Assembly (NCBI GenBank): GCA_009823505.1
Contig: VZQC01013287.1
Location: forward strand, 3,427,324 to 3,491,323
From: Rhizomys pruinosus
Taxonomy: Eukaryota > Chordata > Mammalia > Rodentia > Spalacidae
Direction of reading: 5' to 3'
DNA: 64,000 bases
Made by a program: the position numbers and the translations under genes. This document shows positions 21,910 through 31,861 of this stretch, one piece after another; within the stretch, counting starts at the first letter, position 1; each line of letters opens with the position of its first letter. A model generated the notes under the pieces. It saw only the letters and a program-made list of their open reading frames with translations, was not told where the DNA came from and searched no databases.

Positions 21910-22335
21910 TGGAGGAGCTGTAAGCCTGCTCATAAAGGGTTAACCCTGAAATAGCTTCAGAGCTGTTCTCTAAAAGTGCAGGCATGCAGAGAAGCTTTCT
22001 GCCGTGCATACCTGATGTTTCAGAGGAACTTATCACAAGCAACCAGTTTCTGCTGGTGCAGCAGCCCGCAGAGGAAGCTTATCGCGAGCAAATAGTTTCT
22101 GCCAGTGCAAGCAGCCTGCCTGATAAACTTTTTAACTTTTTACAAGAGTCACCTCCTACCTCCTCTCTTCTTCCCGCCTCATTGCCCTATAAATTTTACG
22201 TTTACCCTACAATAAATTGAGACCTCAACAAAGAGCTTGCCTGGTCTCATTCCTTTCTCTTCCTTCATCTTACAAGGTTTTGGGGTCCCTCTCCTTCGGG
22301 TACCTGCGGATTACTGTCCCCGCAGACAGGGGACA
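21910..22335 (+). repeat. ERV 5' LTR
   Basis: TGGAGGAGCTGTAAGCCTGC ... GGGGACA. The U3 has a duplicated block (22023-22070, 22071-22120). TATAAAT at 22188-22194 and AATAAA at 22211-22216 fix U3/R. Ends TG...CA. Confidence 0.92.
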
Positions 22336-22337
22336 TT

Positions 22338-22355
22338 TGGTGCCCAACGTGGGGC
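22338..22355 (+). other. Retroviral primer binding site, tRNA-Lys type
   Basis: TGGTGCCCAACGTGGGGC, two bases after the LTR. It differs by one base from the lysine-1,2 tRNA 3'-end complement used by several betaretroviruses. Confidence 0.9.
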
Positions 22356-22420
22356 TTGAGGTAAGAGACCCCTCTACCAGACAAGGAACAAGGAGGTCCG
22401 GCCGGATGATATCATAAAGA

Positions 22421-22556
22421 GAGGACGCTTCGCCATCCACGGAGCACAGATCCTCGGGGGAAAAAGAGAGGACGCTTCGCCACCCACAGAGCGCAGATTC
22501 TCGGGAAAAAGAGAGGACGCTTCGCAACCCATGGAGCGCAGATCCTCAGACAAAAG
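22421..22556 (+). repeat. 45-47-bp repeat, three copies, in the ERV leader
   Basis: GAGGACGCTTCGCCAYCCAC-type units start at 22421, 22468 and 22513, between PBS and splice donor, where packaging signals usually lie. Confidence 0.88.
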
Positions 22557-22564
22557 AGGTGAGT
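22557..22564 (+). other. Probable ERV major 5' splice donor
   Basis: AG|GTGAGT 24 bp before the gag ATG, a consensus donor in the expected leader position. Use is inferred. Confidence 0.55.
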
Positions 22565-22587
22565 AGTTCCTTGTCTAACTATTAAAG

Positions 22588-23151
22588 ATGGGCAATTCAC
22601 TGTCTAAGAAAAAAAAAAAGTTTATTCAGTACTTCAAAACAGCTTTCAGGGAGAGAGGAATTCGGGTTAATAAGAAAAAAGACTTAACTAAAATTTTTAT
22701 ATTCATAGGGGATACAATGTGTCCCTGGGTGGTCCTTGATGGGCCCTCAATTCACCCCAAAACATGGAAAAAGGTAAAACAAGATCTTGACTGCATCATG
22801 GAGACTAAGGGACCGGACAGTATTCCTGTCCAGACTTTTACTTATTGGACTGTTATTAATGAGATAATTCAGAACCCCCTCCCCCCGCGCGCACTCGCTG
22901 CGGGCCCCGTCCCCAATTGCCCTAAGCCAAACACCCCAGGCACCGCCTGTCAGTCCTGCAAAGAGATCCATTTCCTCTGCCCTATAAAGCAGCTCCCCCT
23001 TTTTTTGCGGCCAAACTTGGCGCTGCCGGAGTCCAAGAGTCTTAACTTCTCCAGCAGGCCACTGGCTTTCTCCCCTAAGCACTCCATGCCCTCCCAGGCT
23101 GGCCCCCTGCAGCATATCTGCGGCCGCCCCTCTGCCAGAGTACCAGCTTGA
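22588..23151 (+). pseudogene. gag: ERV gag, matrix-domain remnant
   Basis: The 187-codon ORF opens MGNSLSK, a myristoylation signal (Gly2), followed by a lysine-rich stretch and the compact helical matrix fold typical of betaretroviral Gag (TMCPWVVLDG and FTYWTVINEII motifs). Matrix brings Gag to the membrane. From about residue 100 the sequence becomes proline-, serine- and cysteine-rich and no longer resembles a capsid; the ORF ends at 23151. The capsid major-homology region and zinc knuckles are absent. It is broken or truncated, not functional Gag. Confidence 0.82.
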
Positions 23152-24100
23152 GTTCCCCAGGGGTGCGGGCTATGCCAAGGAGCTCACTGGGCGGCCCAGG
23201 TGCCCGGCGCTCGCCATCTCGCAACATCTCCCAGCGGGACAGGCTGAGCTCGCCCCACAAGCCACTGTTCCCTTATTTCAGTTACCCGATCCTATTCCAA
23301 AACCACCGAGAAAGATTTCAACGAGGCTATGCCTCCAAACTCTGATAAGGGAGAGACAGAACCAGAGGGAAAGACCGAGTAAGTCGATAGCCAGTAAAAA
23401 AGAGGGACCTGTGGGTCTTGGAGGCCAGTTTGTGATAAGGTAAAATCTCTACAAGATGGGAAATTACACTTTCAAGGAAGCTCTGTTCCAGGAGGAGGAA
23501 TTTTTTTGTGATGTATGGAATGTGTTTGTTGACTGCGTGCTGTGGTTTGCTGTGGCTGTTGCGTTCCAAGTTGTGACATGGAGAAAGTTTAACATCTCCA
23601 AATCAGTAAAGGCGTGGGCTAAGGATGAACGCAGAGCGAATTCTCCTATTGACTGATGGTGAGCCTGTGGGTGGCGCTGATGGAGATTTGGCCTGTGTGC
23701 CAGAGACCCTTTTTCTGATAGGCTTTGAGAAGCTTACATTCCCTTGTGGGTTTTCACCCACTCGGAGGGACTCGATTATGCAGCCCATGAGTGCTGGTTT
23801 GGCTTCCCTGGATTGGGGCCATTGTTGCTTCCCCATGCCTTCCCAGGTGGTAGGGTATTCAGAGAAATTGTGAGAAGGAAGCCCCTCCTCTCCCATCAAT
23901 TGCCTTCTAGAGGTTTTAAAATGTAGTTAAAATTTGCCCTATAGCCTGGGGTCCTGCTTCCCTTCTGGCCACAGTTCAGGTGGCGAAGGTCACGGAGGCT
24001 GGATGGACGGGCTCGCAGAGGCTGGATGGACAGGCATGCCCAAGGAGCATTTTTCAGCAAACATTCCATAGAGGTGTTCCTGTGTTCCTAAAGGCTAGTC
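23152..24100 (+). other. ERV internal sequence, degenerate
   Basis: GC-moderate sequence with short ORFs on both strands (the longest near 80-98 codons). No protease, dUTPase or polymerase motif is visible. One stretch (near 23290-23380) may be Gag-like but is too short to assign. Confidence 0.5.
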
Positions 24101-27100
24101 TTACAGACTGTGGACCTCCACCCTAACAAGTTGTATCACTTAAGTAAATTCAAATCCATCTCAGCAAATTTTTATTAAGTCTAAAAGAATTTACAGGCCT
24201 TGAAGTTCTAAAACCAAAACAAACTTGGTCCTGATAAATTGTTTTTTTTTTTTTAAGAACATTGGTAGAAGTCTCTTCAATAACGTAAATTGATATTTTG
24301 GTGTAATTTAAATAAGAGAATTCTTTAAATAAAACTGTTTTTATTGTTCTTTAGGCCCATCTTCAAGCTGTCTGCATGTGTGAGTGAAAATGGGAGTTCT
24401 TGCTTTCAATTCATTATAGTCTTACAGTTTTAAATCTATTTAGCTAACTATAAACAAAATAGATTCGATTCATAAAAAAATGTTTGCTTTATACCCCTTA
24501 GTGTTAACAATTTTGGGGTTTATAGTATGCATATTCTTCAGTTTAATGATAGATTGTGGTTAATTATTAGTAGTAATTGTTAATAGTTATAGTTATTGTA
24601 TTTAATATAATTATTGATAATAATTGATAAAATTCAGTCTAATGGTAATTGTTCATTGTTGGCTGCTATTTTTGACCATTGTTATTCATAATTTTAATGT
24701 TGTGACTAACATGTTTATATAGTAATTATTGTAATTAATAATAAAATAATAATGATTATAATTGTTGTGGTTATGAATAATTATTATTCTTCCAAAGTCT
24801 TTAATAGCAAGACAAGATGGATCATTTCAAGATTACAAACAACTTTGGCCTGTCTACTTTTGGGAATACTCAATCTTTAGATTTGTAAATAATATAGGGT
24901 CAGATAGGCTTAGCAGAGGGACAGCTTAGGAATAATTGACCAAAAGGGACAGGATAGGGGAAAAATAGTAAACTTTAGGTATAGTTCATTGAAGGCAAGT
25001 GGTTGCAATGGGCCTAAGAGGTGGCAAATGGATCTCAGCTATTTTATGAGTTACTAGGACCTTTATTCTAATTATGTAAAAAAATAACCCTATATACAAA
25101 TTATAAAATTTCATGCTTTTCATTAAACAATCAAACAAATATGGCTTTCTTCTCTTAAAGGTCAACCATCTAACAAAATCTTTCTTATGTATGTATGTGC
25201 GCGCACACGGGTGTATGGATGAGTGTAAACCTTTTGTGTTTCTAAGATATTTATGTTAACAGACATGATAATATAAAACATTGCCTCTAAGTTGGAACTG
25301 GCCCTTTCATCTTAAGATGCAAATTTATAATAAACGCCAAAACATGGTTCGATTTAAACAAAGGTTATAAGTTATCTATCAAGGAATTTGAAATAATGAA
25401 TCTACACTGGTTACACTCTTTTCAACATCTAAAACTAAGATGCAACCAGGTTTTTATTGTATTAAAGTGTTAATAGTTTTTGGATGTTCAAAAATAAAAA
25501 ATAAAAAGGTGTATAAAAAATTAATCAAATGGTAATGATGGTAACAACTTCTCATGGGAAATATCTAGCCAATCTTTTTAATTGGACTGGTGGACTAAAA
25601 ACTAATAAAAAAATATTTTATTAAAGAGCTAGATATTAAAATCCTTAAAGTAGGCTTTCATGCCAGGCCTTAGGAAAGGCCAAAAACTTAAAAAAGACAG
25701 CTATTATAATCCACCTGGTAAGGTTTACAGTTTAAAATGGTAATACATTAGAACTAATTGAAAAATATTAAGATTTTAATTGTTCTTTAATTTTGTAATC
25801 CTGTATTGAATTTCCAACCAATGGCTTTTGGGTACAAGGCCAACACAAATGGTTCTGTAATTTTTTTTCTGTTTATACAGTATCACCTTGAAACATTTTT
25901 CCTTTACTTGTAAGAAAATTTAAAGAAATTAAGTCTGAGTTTACATCCCAAATAAACATACAAGTCAAGGATAAATCAGTTTTGGAATAAATTTTGATGA
26001 AAACTTTTTACACCTTGGTTCCCTGTTTATGGGTATTTGTAATACAATTTAGTCATCTATTGATCAAAAGAGAGGGAGGTGGTATAATATTACCTCTATA
26101 TTCCAAACTTTTGATAACATTTATTTTAAATCTTGAAGCTAACAATAGGAGGAGATTTGTATGTTTCCCACAGGTAGAACCACCAATCTAAATGTCTGAA
26201 AATACACAATCTTTGACTTCAAGATGGACTAAAAAATGCCAACAGAGAGGCTAACCCATCTGAACATCTGAAGAAAAAGGAACCTTAGATTGCCTGAGTC
26301 ACAGACATTGAAAATTTCTCTAAATTCTATTTGAGATAACTGTTTATGATGTGGCTGATGAAGTTTATTTTCCAGATGCTGAGAAACCTCCTACCTCTTC
26401 AACCTTTGTAGACCTAACTGTTGTAATGGTAAATGCTTGTGAGATAGGTATAACTGCCTTCTTTGATTGAGTGATATACATGGAAACTGTACAGGAATGG
26501 TTCTCTGTCTAGAGCCAAATATAAATGTAATTTAATATAAGTGTAAAATTGAGCACAATATGTTAATGCAGGAGAGCTCTGATGTCAGCAATGGATTGTT
26601 CTGGCCAGGAGATTTTGGCTGGGGGAATCCAAGCCCCACAAATTATAAAGGCCCTTTTGCCTATAAAAAGTTGGGATGTCCGCCAAAAAGAGTAAGGTGG
26701 GGTGATGTAAGCATGTAAAAATATTTTGAGACATCAATTGCTAATGTACACGTTGGCCTCTTTAATGCCAGAGAGCGTTACCAAAAGCCACTAATGTGAC
26801 AAAGCAGGATATTGGTCTCCTTGAGTCAAGCAAGACTCCTCTGTAAATATCAGCTACACCTCAATGCCTGGAGATGCTGTGCAAAAGTGGCGCCATGTTA
26901 TTCTATACAATATCCCAAATCTAATTGGCTATTAGCTCTTCCTTGGAGGAATAATTCATGGCTGATGCATAGCCTTATGTCCCTCTAGTGGTTAGGAGAT
27001 TATATGAGGCACAATAGAGAACTTTGTCATCTATTTTAGAGAGACCACAGCTTGTGGATTAACATTCATCCAAACATCTGTGTCTATGCCTAAGCTTAGC

Positions 27101-27514
27101 TTGCCAATAAATAATATTTGTTTAAATGTCCGTGTACATCTAATTGTCTTGTGTCTTTGTTAGTATGGAGATTAAAAAAGGTACCCTGGATAAGCTGTCA
27201 ACCATGAAGGGAAACAACCTGATGAGAGTCCAAAATGAAATTTAACATCTGCTTTGCTTCTCACCCACCTGTGCCCCTTAAAGCCTGGGGAACAATCTGT
27301 TGAAGAGGAGGTGTGGTAGATGGTAAGGGCTGTGGAGAGACTGGGGTAAATGGTAAAACTACAACTATGTGGACTGGACTCTTAATTGATCGACATGCTT
27401 GTGCATGCAAAGCTTCTCCAAATGGACTGTGGGAACCTTGGGATGTTCAAAATATGAACATAGATTCTTAAAAACCCACCTTTAAAAAAGTGGGGGCTTC
27501 ACCCTCAGTTTTGT
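24101..27514 (+). other. AT-rich non-coding core of the ERV
   Basis: About 3.4 kb, strikingly AT-rich, with no ORF above 65 codons. It sits where gag-pol-env should be. There is a TATA-like CCTATAAAAAG near 26660 and an AATAAATAAT near 27110. It may be acquired non-viral sequence, a second decayed element or saturated decay; I cannot tell which. Confidence 0.55.
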
Positions 27515-27660
27515 AAAGAAGGGGAAGATTGCTGGGAGCCAAGGCTTCCTTGCCTTATTCAGAAAATTTAGCGAGTACCACCTAAGATCCCAGTGCTGAA
27601 CGATCCAGCTTCCCAGTGCCGGTTTTAAAATTTTAAAAATATTAAAAATTCACAATTGGA
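27515..27660 (+). repeat. Second purine tract and LTR-like start inside the ERV
   Basis: GTAAAGAAGGGGAAGAT is followed at once by TGCTGGGAGCC, the arrangement of a polypurine tract joined to an LTR start of class II type. No matching LTR end follows. Confidence 0.45.
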
Positions 27661-27716
27661 GACGTTGATGATGGGATTAGTAAAAAATAGCTTAAAAAGA
27701 AGAAAAACAACAAAAA

Positions 27717-28037
27717 AAATCCTGGTATGAAAATTGGTCTTCCACTCCTTTTTGGTGGTCCACCTTATTACCTGGTCTCTTGGGACCTGTTCTTGGATTT
27801 ATCCTGCTAATTTCATTTGGGTCATGGGCGCTTAATCGATTAGCCAATTTTATTAAGTCCCAAATAGACTCCTCACTTACAGCCCGAGTCCATTACCATT
27901 GCTTGGCCATCAAAGAAAAAGCTGATGACAACCCTGCGCCCGCTCGCCCTGTTCCTCTGCCATTGTTCCTGCACCTGCCATTCGGATTGATTTTCGCTCC
28001 TTGTAAATTATTGTCCCTAGGCTATAGAGTAGGCTAG
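27717..28037 (+). pseudogene. env: ERV env transmembrane subunit, carboxyl end only
   Basis: One frame from about 27717 to the stop at 28035-28037. It shows a tryptophan-rich membrane-proximal stretch, then one hydrophobic anchor (LGPVLGFILLISFGSWALNR) and a cytoplasmic tail with a VHYHCL-type segment. This is the layout of the D-type/gamma-like Env transmembrane subunit. Surface subunit, fusion peptide and disulfide loop are missing, so it cannot act in entry. Assignment is by pattern; the upstream part is lost in the AT-rich core. Confidence 0.75.
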
Positions 28038-28242
28038 CCTGTTCCAGTCAAGGTGGCCGCCCCAAAGACGGGCAACTTCCTCTCCCCTTTTACCAACCTA
28101 AGACAGGAGCCCTGAGGACGACAGGGTGTCCAGAGACGGGTAAGGAAGAGGGTCTTGTAGAGGTTGAACCTAAGACAGGGACGGCCACATAATTGGCTGA
28201 TGGTGCCACTCTACCTGGATATCTCCCCGAGCCTTCTTAATG

Positions 28243-28257
28243 TAAAGAAGGGGGATA
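28243..28257 (+). other. ERV polypurine tract
   Basis: AAAGAAGGGGGATA directly before the 3' LTR, the plus-strand primer site. Confidence 0.85.
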
Positions 28258-28259
28258 TG

Positions 28260-28677
28260 TGAGGAGCTGTAAGCCTGCTCATAAAGGGTTAACTCTGAAA
28301 TAGCTTCAGAGCTGTTCTCTAAAAGTGCAGGCATGCAGAGAAGCTTTCTGCCTGCATACCTGATGTTCCGGAGGAAGCTTATCACAAGCAAACAGTTTCT
28401 GCTGGTGCAAGCAGCCTGCGGAGGAAGCTTATCACAAGCAAACAGTTTCTGCCAGTGCAAGCAGCCCGCCTGATAAACTTTTAACTTTTTACAAGAGTCA
28501 CCCCCTACCTCCTCCCTTCTTCCCACCTCATTGCCCTATAAATTTTACGTTTACCCTACAATAAATTGAGACCTCGACAAAGAGCTTGGCTGGTCTCGTT
28601 CCTTTCTCTTGCTTATCTTACAGGTTTTGGGGTCTCCCTCGGGTACCTGACATTACATGTCCCTGCAGGCAGGGTCA
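28260..28677 (+). repeat. ERV 3' LTR
   Basis: TGAGGAGCTGTAAGCCTGC ... GCAGGGTCA. It has exact 50-bp-period U3 duplications (28371, 28421), a TATAAA near 28537 and AATAAA at 28560-28565. It differs from the 5' LTR by scattered substitutions and small indels. Confidence 0.92.
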
Positions 28678-29039
28678 TTAGAGTAATATAAATTGGAGGG
28701 AAAAATGTGAACTCCTAAACATATTTTGGAATTAGTCATAATTTTGGTATATATGTGACATATATATTGGAATACTTTGGAGCAATACAAATGGGAGGGA
28801 ACAACAACGACAAAAAGACTGGATCAAAGAATGACTGAAATAGTTAATTTATGCCCAAACAATAAACCTCTGCAGAGAAAAACTTTTAAAAGACTGAGAA
28901 AAAGATGCAAGACATGTATGGCAGAATGCATGAACTGGGGTGGGGTTGGGGGCATGGAAAAGGGAGTATGTCTAAACTGAACTGAGAAATGATGTATGAA
29001 ACACACAAAACAGCAATAAAATATTTTATTTTTTAAAAA
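28678..29039 (+). mobile_element. L1 3'UTR end after the ERV
   Basis: TTAGAGTAATATAAATTGGAGG continues the L1 3'UTR. It ends with AAACAGCAATAAAATATTTT and an A-rich tail before the L1 TSD. The G-rich GGGGTGGGGTTGGGGG block is typical of L1 3'UTRs. Confidence 0.92.
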
Positions 29040-29054
29040 AGAAAATACCATCAA

Positions 29055-30719
29055 AGTACATAAAGTTTGAAAGTGCTAACAACACTTTATATAATGGGAT
29101 GGGGCTGCATTCACAAAAGACAAAGGAACACAAGATGGCAAATAGAGAAAAAGGAGATGCTTCAGGACCACACAAAGGAACAGAGATGCAGTGAGGAGGC
29201 GGGACATGGCACAGCACGAAGGAAAATGAGTTCAAGTGGGCCCCTCACTGGTCCAAATTCAGAGCAGAATGCGTTCCAAAGCATGCCTCCTTACAGATGC
29301 TCCCTGTGTTCAGTCATGGCTCTGGTTTCGCATTTCAGGACAGGGGATGCATCTATCTTATGTGTTCAACGAGGATCTAACCAGCACCTTCTGCTCTTCC
29401 TACCTATGCTCACTAGCTAGTGTTGGCTGAAATCTCCCCAGGCGGCTATGCCTATTCAAGAGTGGACAGGCTGAAGGCAGTTCCGAGTAAGTTACCTAGT
29501 AGTGTGGACACTTACTTTCTGCTGCTTTTAGAAGTTCTGGTCTGTGACCACTTGAGTCATGCAGGGACCAGCCACAAAGCCTCATTTCCATTTGACCCCA
29601 TCTCACAGCTTCAGAGAAATAATCTTGAGTTGGAGGCAGTTCTAGAGCCACACCCTCTTATTCACAGGCATTCCTTTGAAGACAAAACCCTGAAAGACCT
29701 GGGGGAGCCTTGTCCTTCCTAGAAGAATTTGTATTCCTTTTTTTTTTCTATCCATAAGATTTAATCCCTCAGGCATAAACACCAGGAAACTTTGGAGTAT
29801 GTCATTCAAATTTTCTTCTCTTGCCTTCTCTCTCTTTCATATAAACCAAAGCAGGTTAATTTTAAACATAATATTTTATCTGCCTTTTCTTTTTAATAAC
29901 CAACTAAAACCTTTGATGACCAATTTCTATGGATGCAAAGTATCTAGAAAAAGGAAATTTATAGAGAAAGCAGGTCAGTACTTGTCAGCAGTAGCAGAAA
30001 GATTAATTGGAAATGGGCATTGTGGGTTTTCTTGGGATGTGTTCTAAAACTGATTTACTGTGATGGTTGAACTCATAAAAATACTATCAATTGATCATTC
30101 AATTGAAATAGATTAATTTTATGATATATAAAAATGTCTCAACAAAGCTCTTAAAATTATCGTAAATAATCCACTCACTTGGATTAATATAGTTTTCTTA
30201 GTGAAACACACACTATTAGACACTAAAGTTGTTTTCTGGAATTAAACATTCTTGCCCCTAAATCTGTATATTGCCCATGATTTTTAAATTAAAACTCTAT
30301 TGGGAATTTTTTGTTTGATTCAACCCATCCACATTAAGATAGCACTTGTCTGTGCTGGGCAATATTCTATATTCTTTACTAATACTAATTTACTGACTTG
30401 TTTGTACCTTTTAACCCAACCAATGCCATATACAAATTTTTATTTTTGTTAACAAAAACAGTATAGAAATACATAAACTCCAGTGTTCTTTTCCCTTTAT
30501 GGCCCTACTGCTCTCTCCCAATAAAAAACCCTTGTAACATTTACAGTGTATCTTGGCTCTTTAAATGAACTTCACACATACAACATCTAGGTAGGTGGTT
30601 TAATAAACTTAAATAGTACATACTGCATTGTAAGTTATTTCCTTCTTCCTTTTTGTTTTGGCAGCCTGTACATGTGGCTTCACAGAAGCCTGCCTCCTTC
30701 CCCTAAATCCCTGCACAAT
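29055..30719. other. Intron, no recognised element
   Basis: Mixed then AT-rich sequence. Overlapping plus-strand ORFs of 64-117 codons at 29067-29722 have no recognisable domains, no splice-site pattern and no homology I know. Confidence 0.45.
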
Positions 30720-31015
30720 ATCTCAAGATTAAAGATACTTTGATTTTTCCAATATTTCTCTATTACAAATCATACTGTTATGTGCCTGGACAACCATTTC
30801 GCTGGACATACTCCTACAAGTAAAGCTTTAAGGATGGAGAAATATGTGGATTTAAAAAATCTTAATAGATGATACCAAATGATCCTCCAAAAAAAGACTC
30901 TAGCAATTTAGCCTCCCACTAAATAGCAATCAGAGCACTCATTCACCCCCACTCACATAACAGTAAGTATTTCATTTTTTAAAATCTTGACTGGCAACTA
31001 AAAATTAATACTCCT
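30720..31015 (+). mobile_element. Ancient L1 (L1M-type) ORF2 3' relic
   Basis: Follows the old L1 wording: 'GATTTTTCCAATATTTCTCTATTACAAATCATACTG', 'CTCCTACAAGTAAAGCTTTAAGGATGGAGA', 'GATCCTCCAAAAAAAGACTC', 'CTCCCACTAAATAGCAATCAGAG'. Strongly diverged. Confidence 0.6.
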
Positions 31016-31094
31016 TTATGCTTTAATTTACTTTTTATTTGATTACTACTGAGGTCGTGTACTTTTCATCATTTGTTACCTATCAAATTTTTAA

Positions 31095-31335
31095 AAATAT
31101 TTTATTTTATATTTTATATTTTATTTTATTTTATGTGTATGAGTGTATTGCCTGCATGAATGTAAATGCACCTGTGTCATGCAATGCCAACAGAAGTCAG
31201 AAGAGGGTGTGTCAGATCCCCTGGAACTGGAATTACAGATGGTTGTTAGCTGCCATGTGGGTCCTGGGAGCCAAAATCAGGTCTTCTGCAAGAGCAGGCA
31301 ATTCTCATAACCACTGAGCCATCTCTCCAGCCTGG
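31095..31335 (-). mobile_element. B2 SINE (minus), imperfect TSD
   Basis: The reverse complement starts GGCTGGAGAGATGGCTCAGTGG. Flanks CTATCAAATTTTTAA / CTATCTAATTTTTAA. Confidence 0.92.
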
Positions 31336-31470
31336 CTATCTAATTTTTAATCTGATCTTATTATGTCTTTCATTTATTTTTAATAGCAGTTCATCTATTA
31401 CTTATGCTCAGCAAGCACATGTTGCATTCTGAGCGGAATAACCACTTTCCATGTTTAAAAATCATGAAAT

Positions 31471-31704
31471 CTGGTGCTGAAGAGATAGCTCAGCAGTCAA
31501 GAGCACTGACTGCTCTTACAGAGGACCCAGGTTTGATTCTCAACACCCACACGGCAGCTAACAACTGTCCAAAACTCCAGGTCCAGGGGATCTCATGCCC
31601 TCTTCTGACCTCTGTGGGCATTGTATGACACCAATACACTTTCATGCATGCAGGCCATACACTCATACACATGAAATAAAAATAATAAATATTCTTTTTT
31701 TTAA
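31471..31704 (+). mobile_element. B2 SINE, imperfect TSD
   Basis: CTGGTGCTGAAGAGATAGCTCAG start, AAATAAAAATAATAAATA tail. AAAATCATGAAAT / AAAATCACAAAAT flanks. Confidence 0.92.
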
Positions 31705-31861
31705 AAAATCACAAAATTTTACTTGATAGCCAGCATTTGTCTTCTGTCTAACAGAGTCCAAAGGACTTACAAGCTACAGTTGGTTGTCTACAAGGAGTAA
31801 GTGCTATGGCTTGGTAATAATCTTGGCTGGCTCCCCTATAAGTGAAGAGACATCATAAAGA

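Larger units (their letters stand above)
21910..28677 (+). mobile_element. Endogenous betaretrovirus-like (class II, ERVK-type) provirus, defective
   Basis: Two about 420-bp LTRs enclose 5.9 kb. The order is 5'LTR, lysine-tRNA-type primer binding site, repeated leader, splice donor, gag matrix ORF, degenerate sequence, AT-rich non-coding core, env transmembrane carboxyl end, purine tract, 3'LTR. No protease, reverse transcriptase or integrase ORF can be read, so it depends on helpers or is dead. It sits in the 3'UTR of an older L1; the flanks TATGAG (left) and TTAGAG (right) may be a decayed 6-bp TSD. Confidence 0.88.
20398..29039 (+). mobile_element. LINE-1 insertion with inverted 5' end, hosting a B1 and an ERV
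   Basis: L1 matter runs 20398-20701 on minus, 20702-21909 on plus (with a B1 at 21576) and 28678-29039 on plus (3'UTR and A-rich end). All of it is bracketed by AGAAAATAGCATCAA (20383-20397) and AGAAAATACCATCAA (29040-29054), a 15-bp TSD with one mismatch. The inverted segment and the sense segment meet at adjacent ORF2 positions, the classic twin-priming outcome. The ERV splits the L1 3'UTR. Confidence 0.92.

Noticed and set aside
22747..23115. 122-codon minus ORF
   Set aside because: Antisense to the gag remnant, with no domain and no context.
28170..28526. 118-codon minus ORF
   Set aside because: Lies across the 3' LTR; its repeated residues come from the U3 duplication.
29067..29722. 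Run of overlapping plus ORFs as a possible gene
   Set aside because: No family resemblance, no consistent frame and no splice-site logic.
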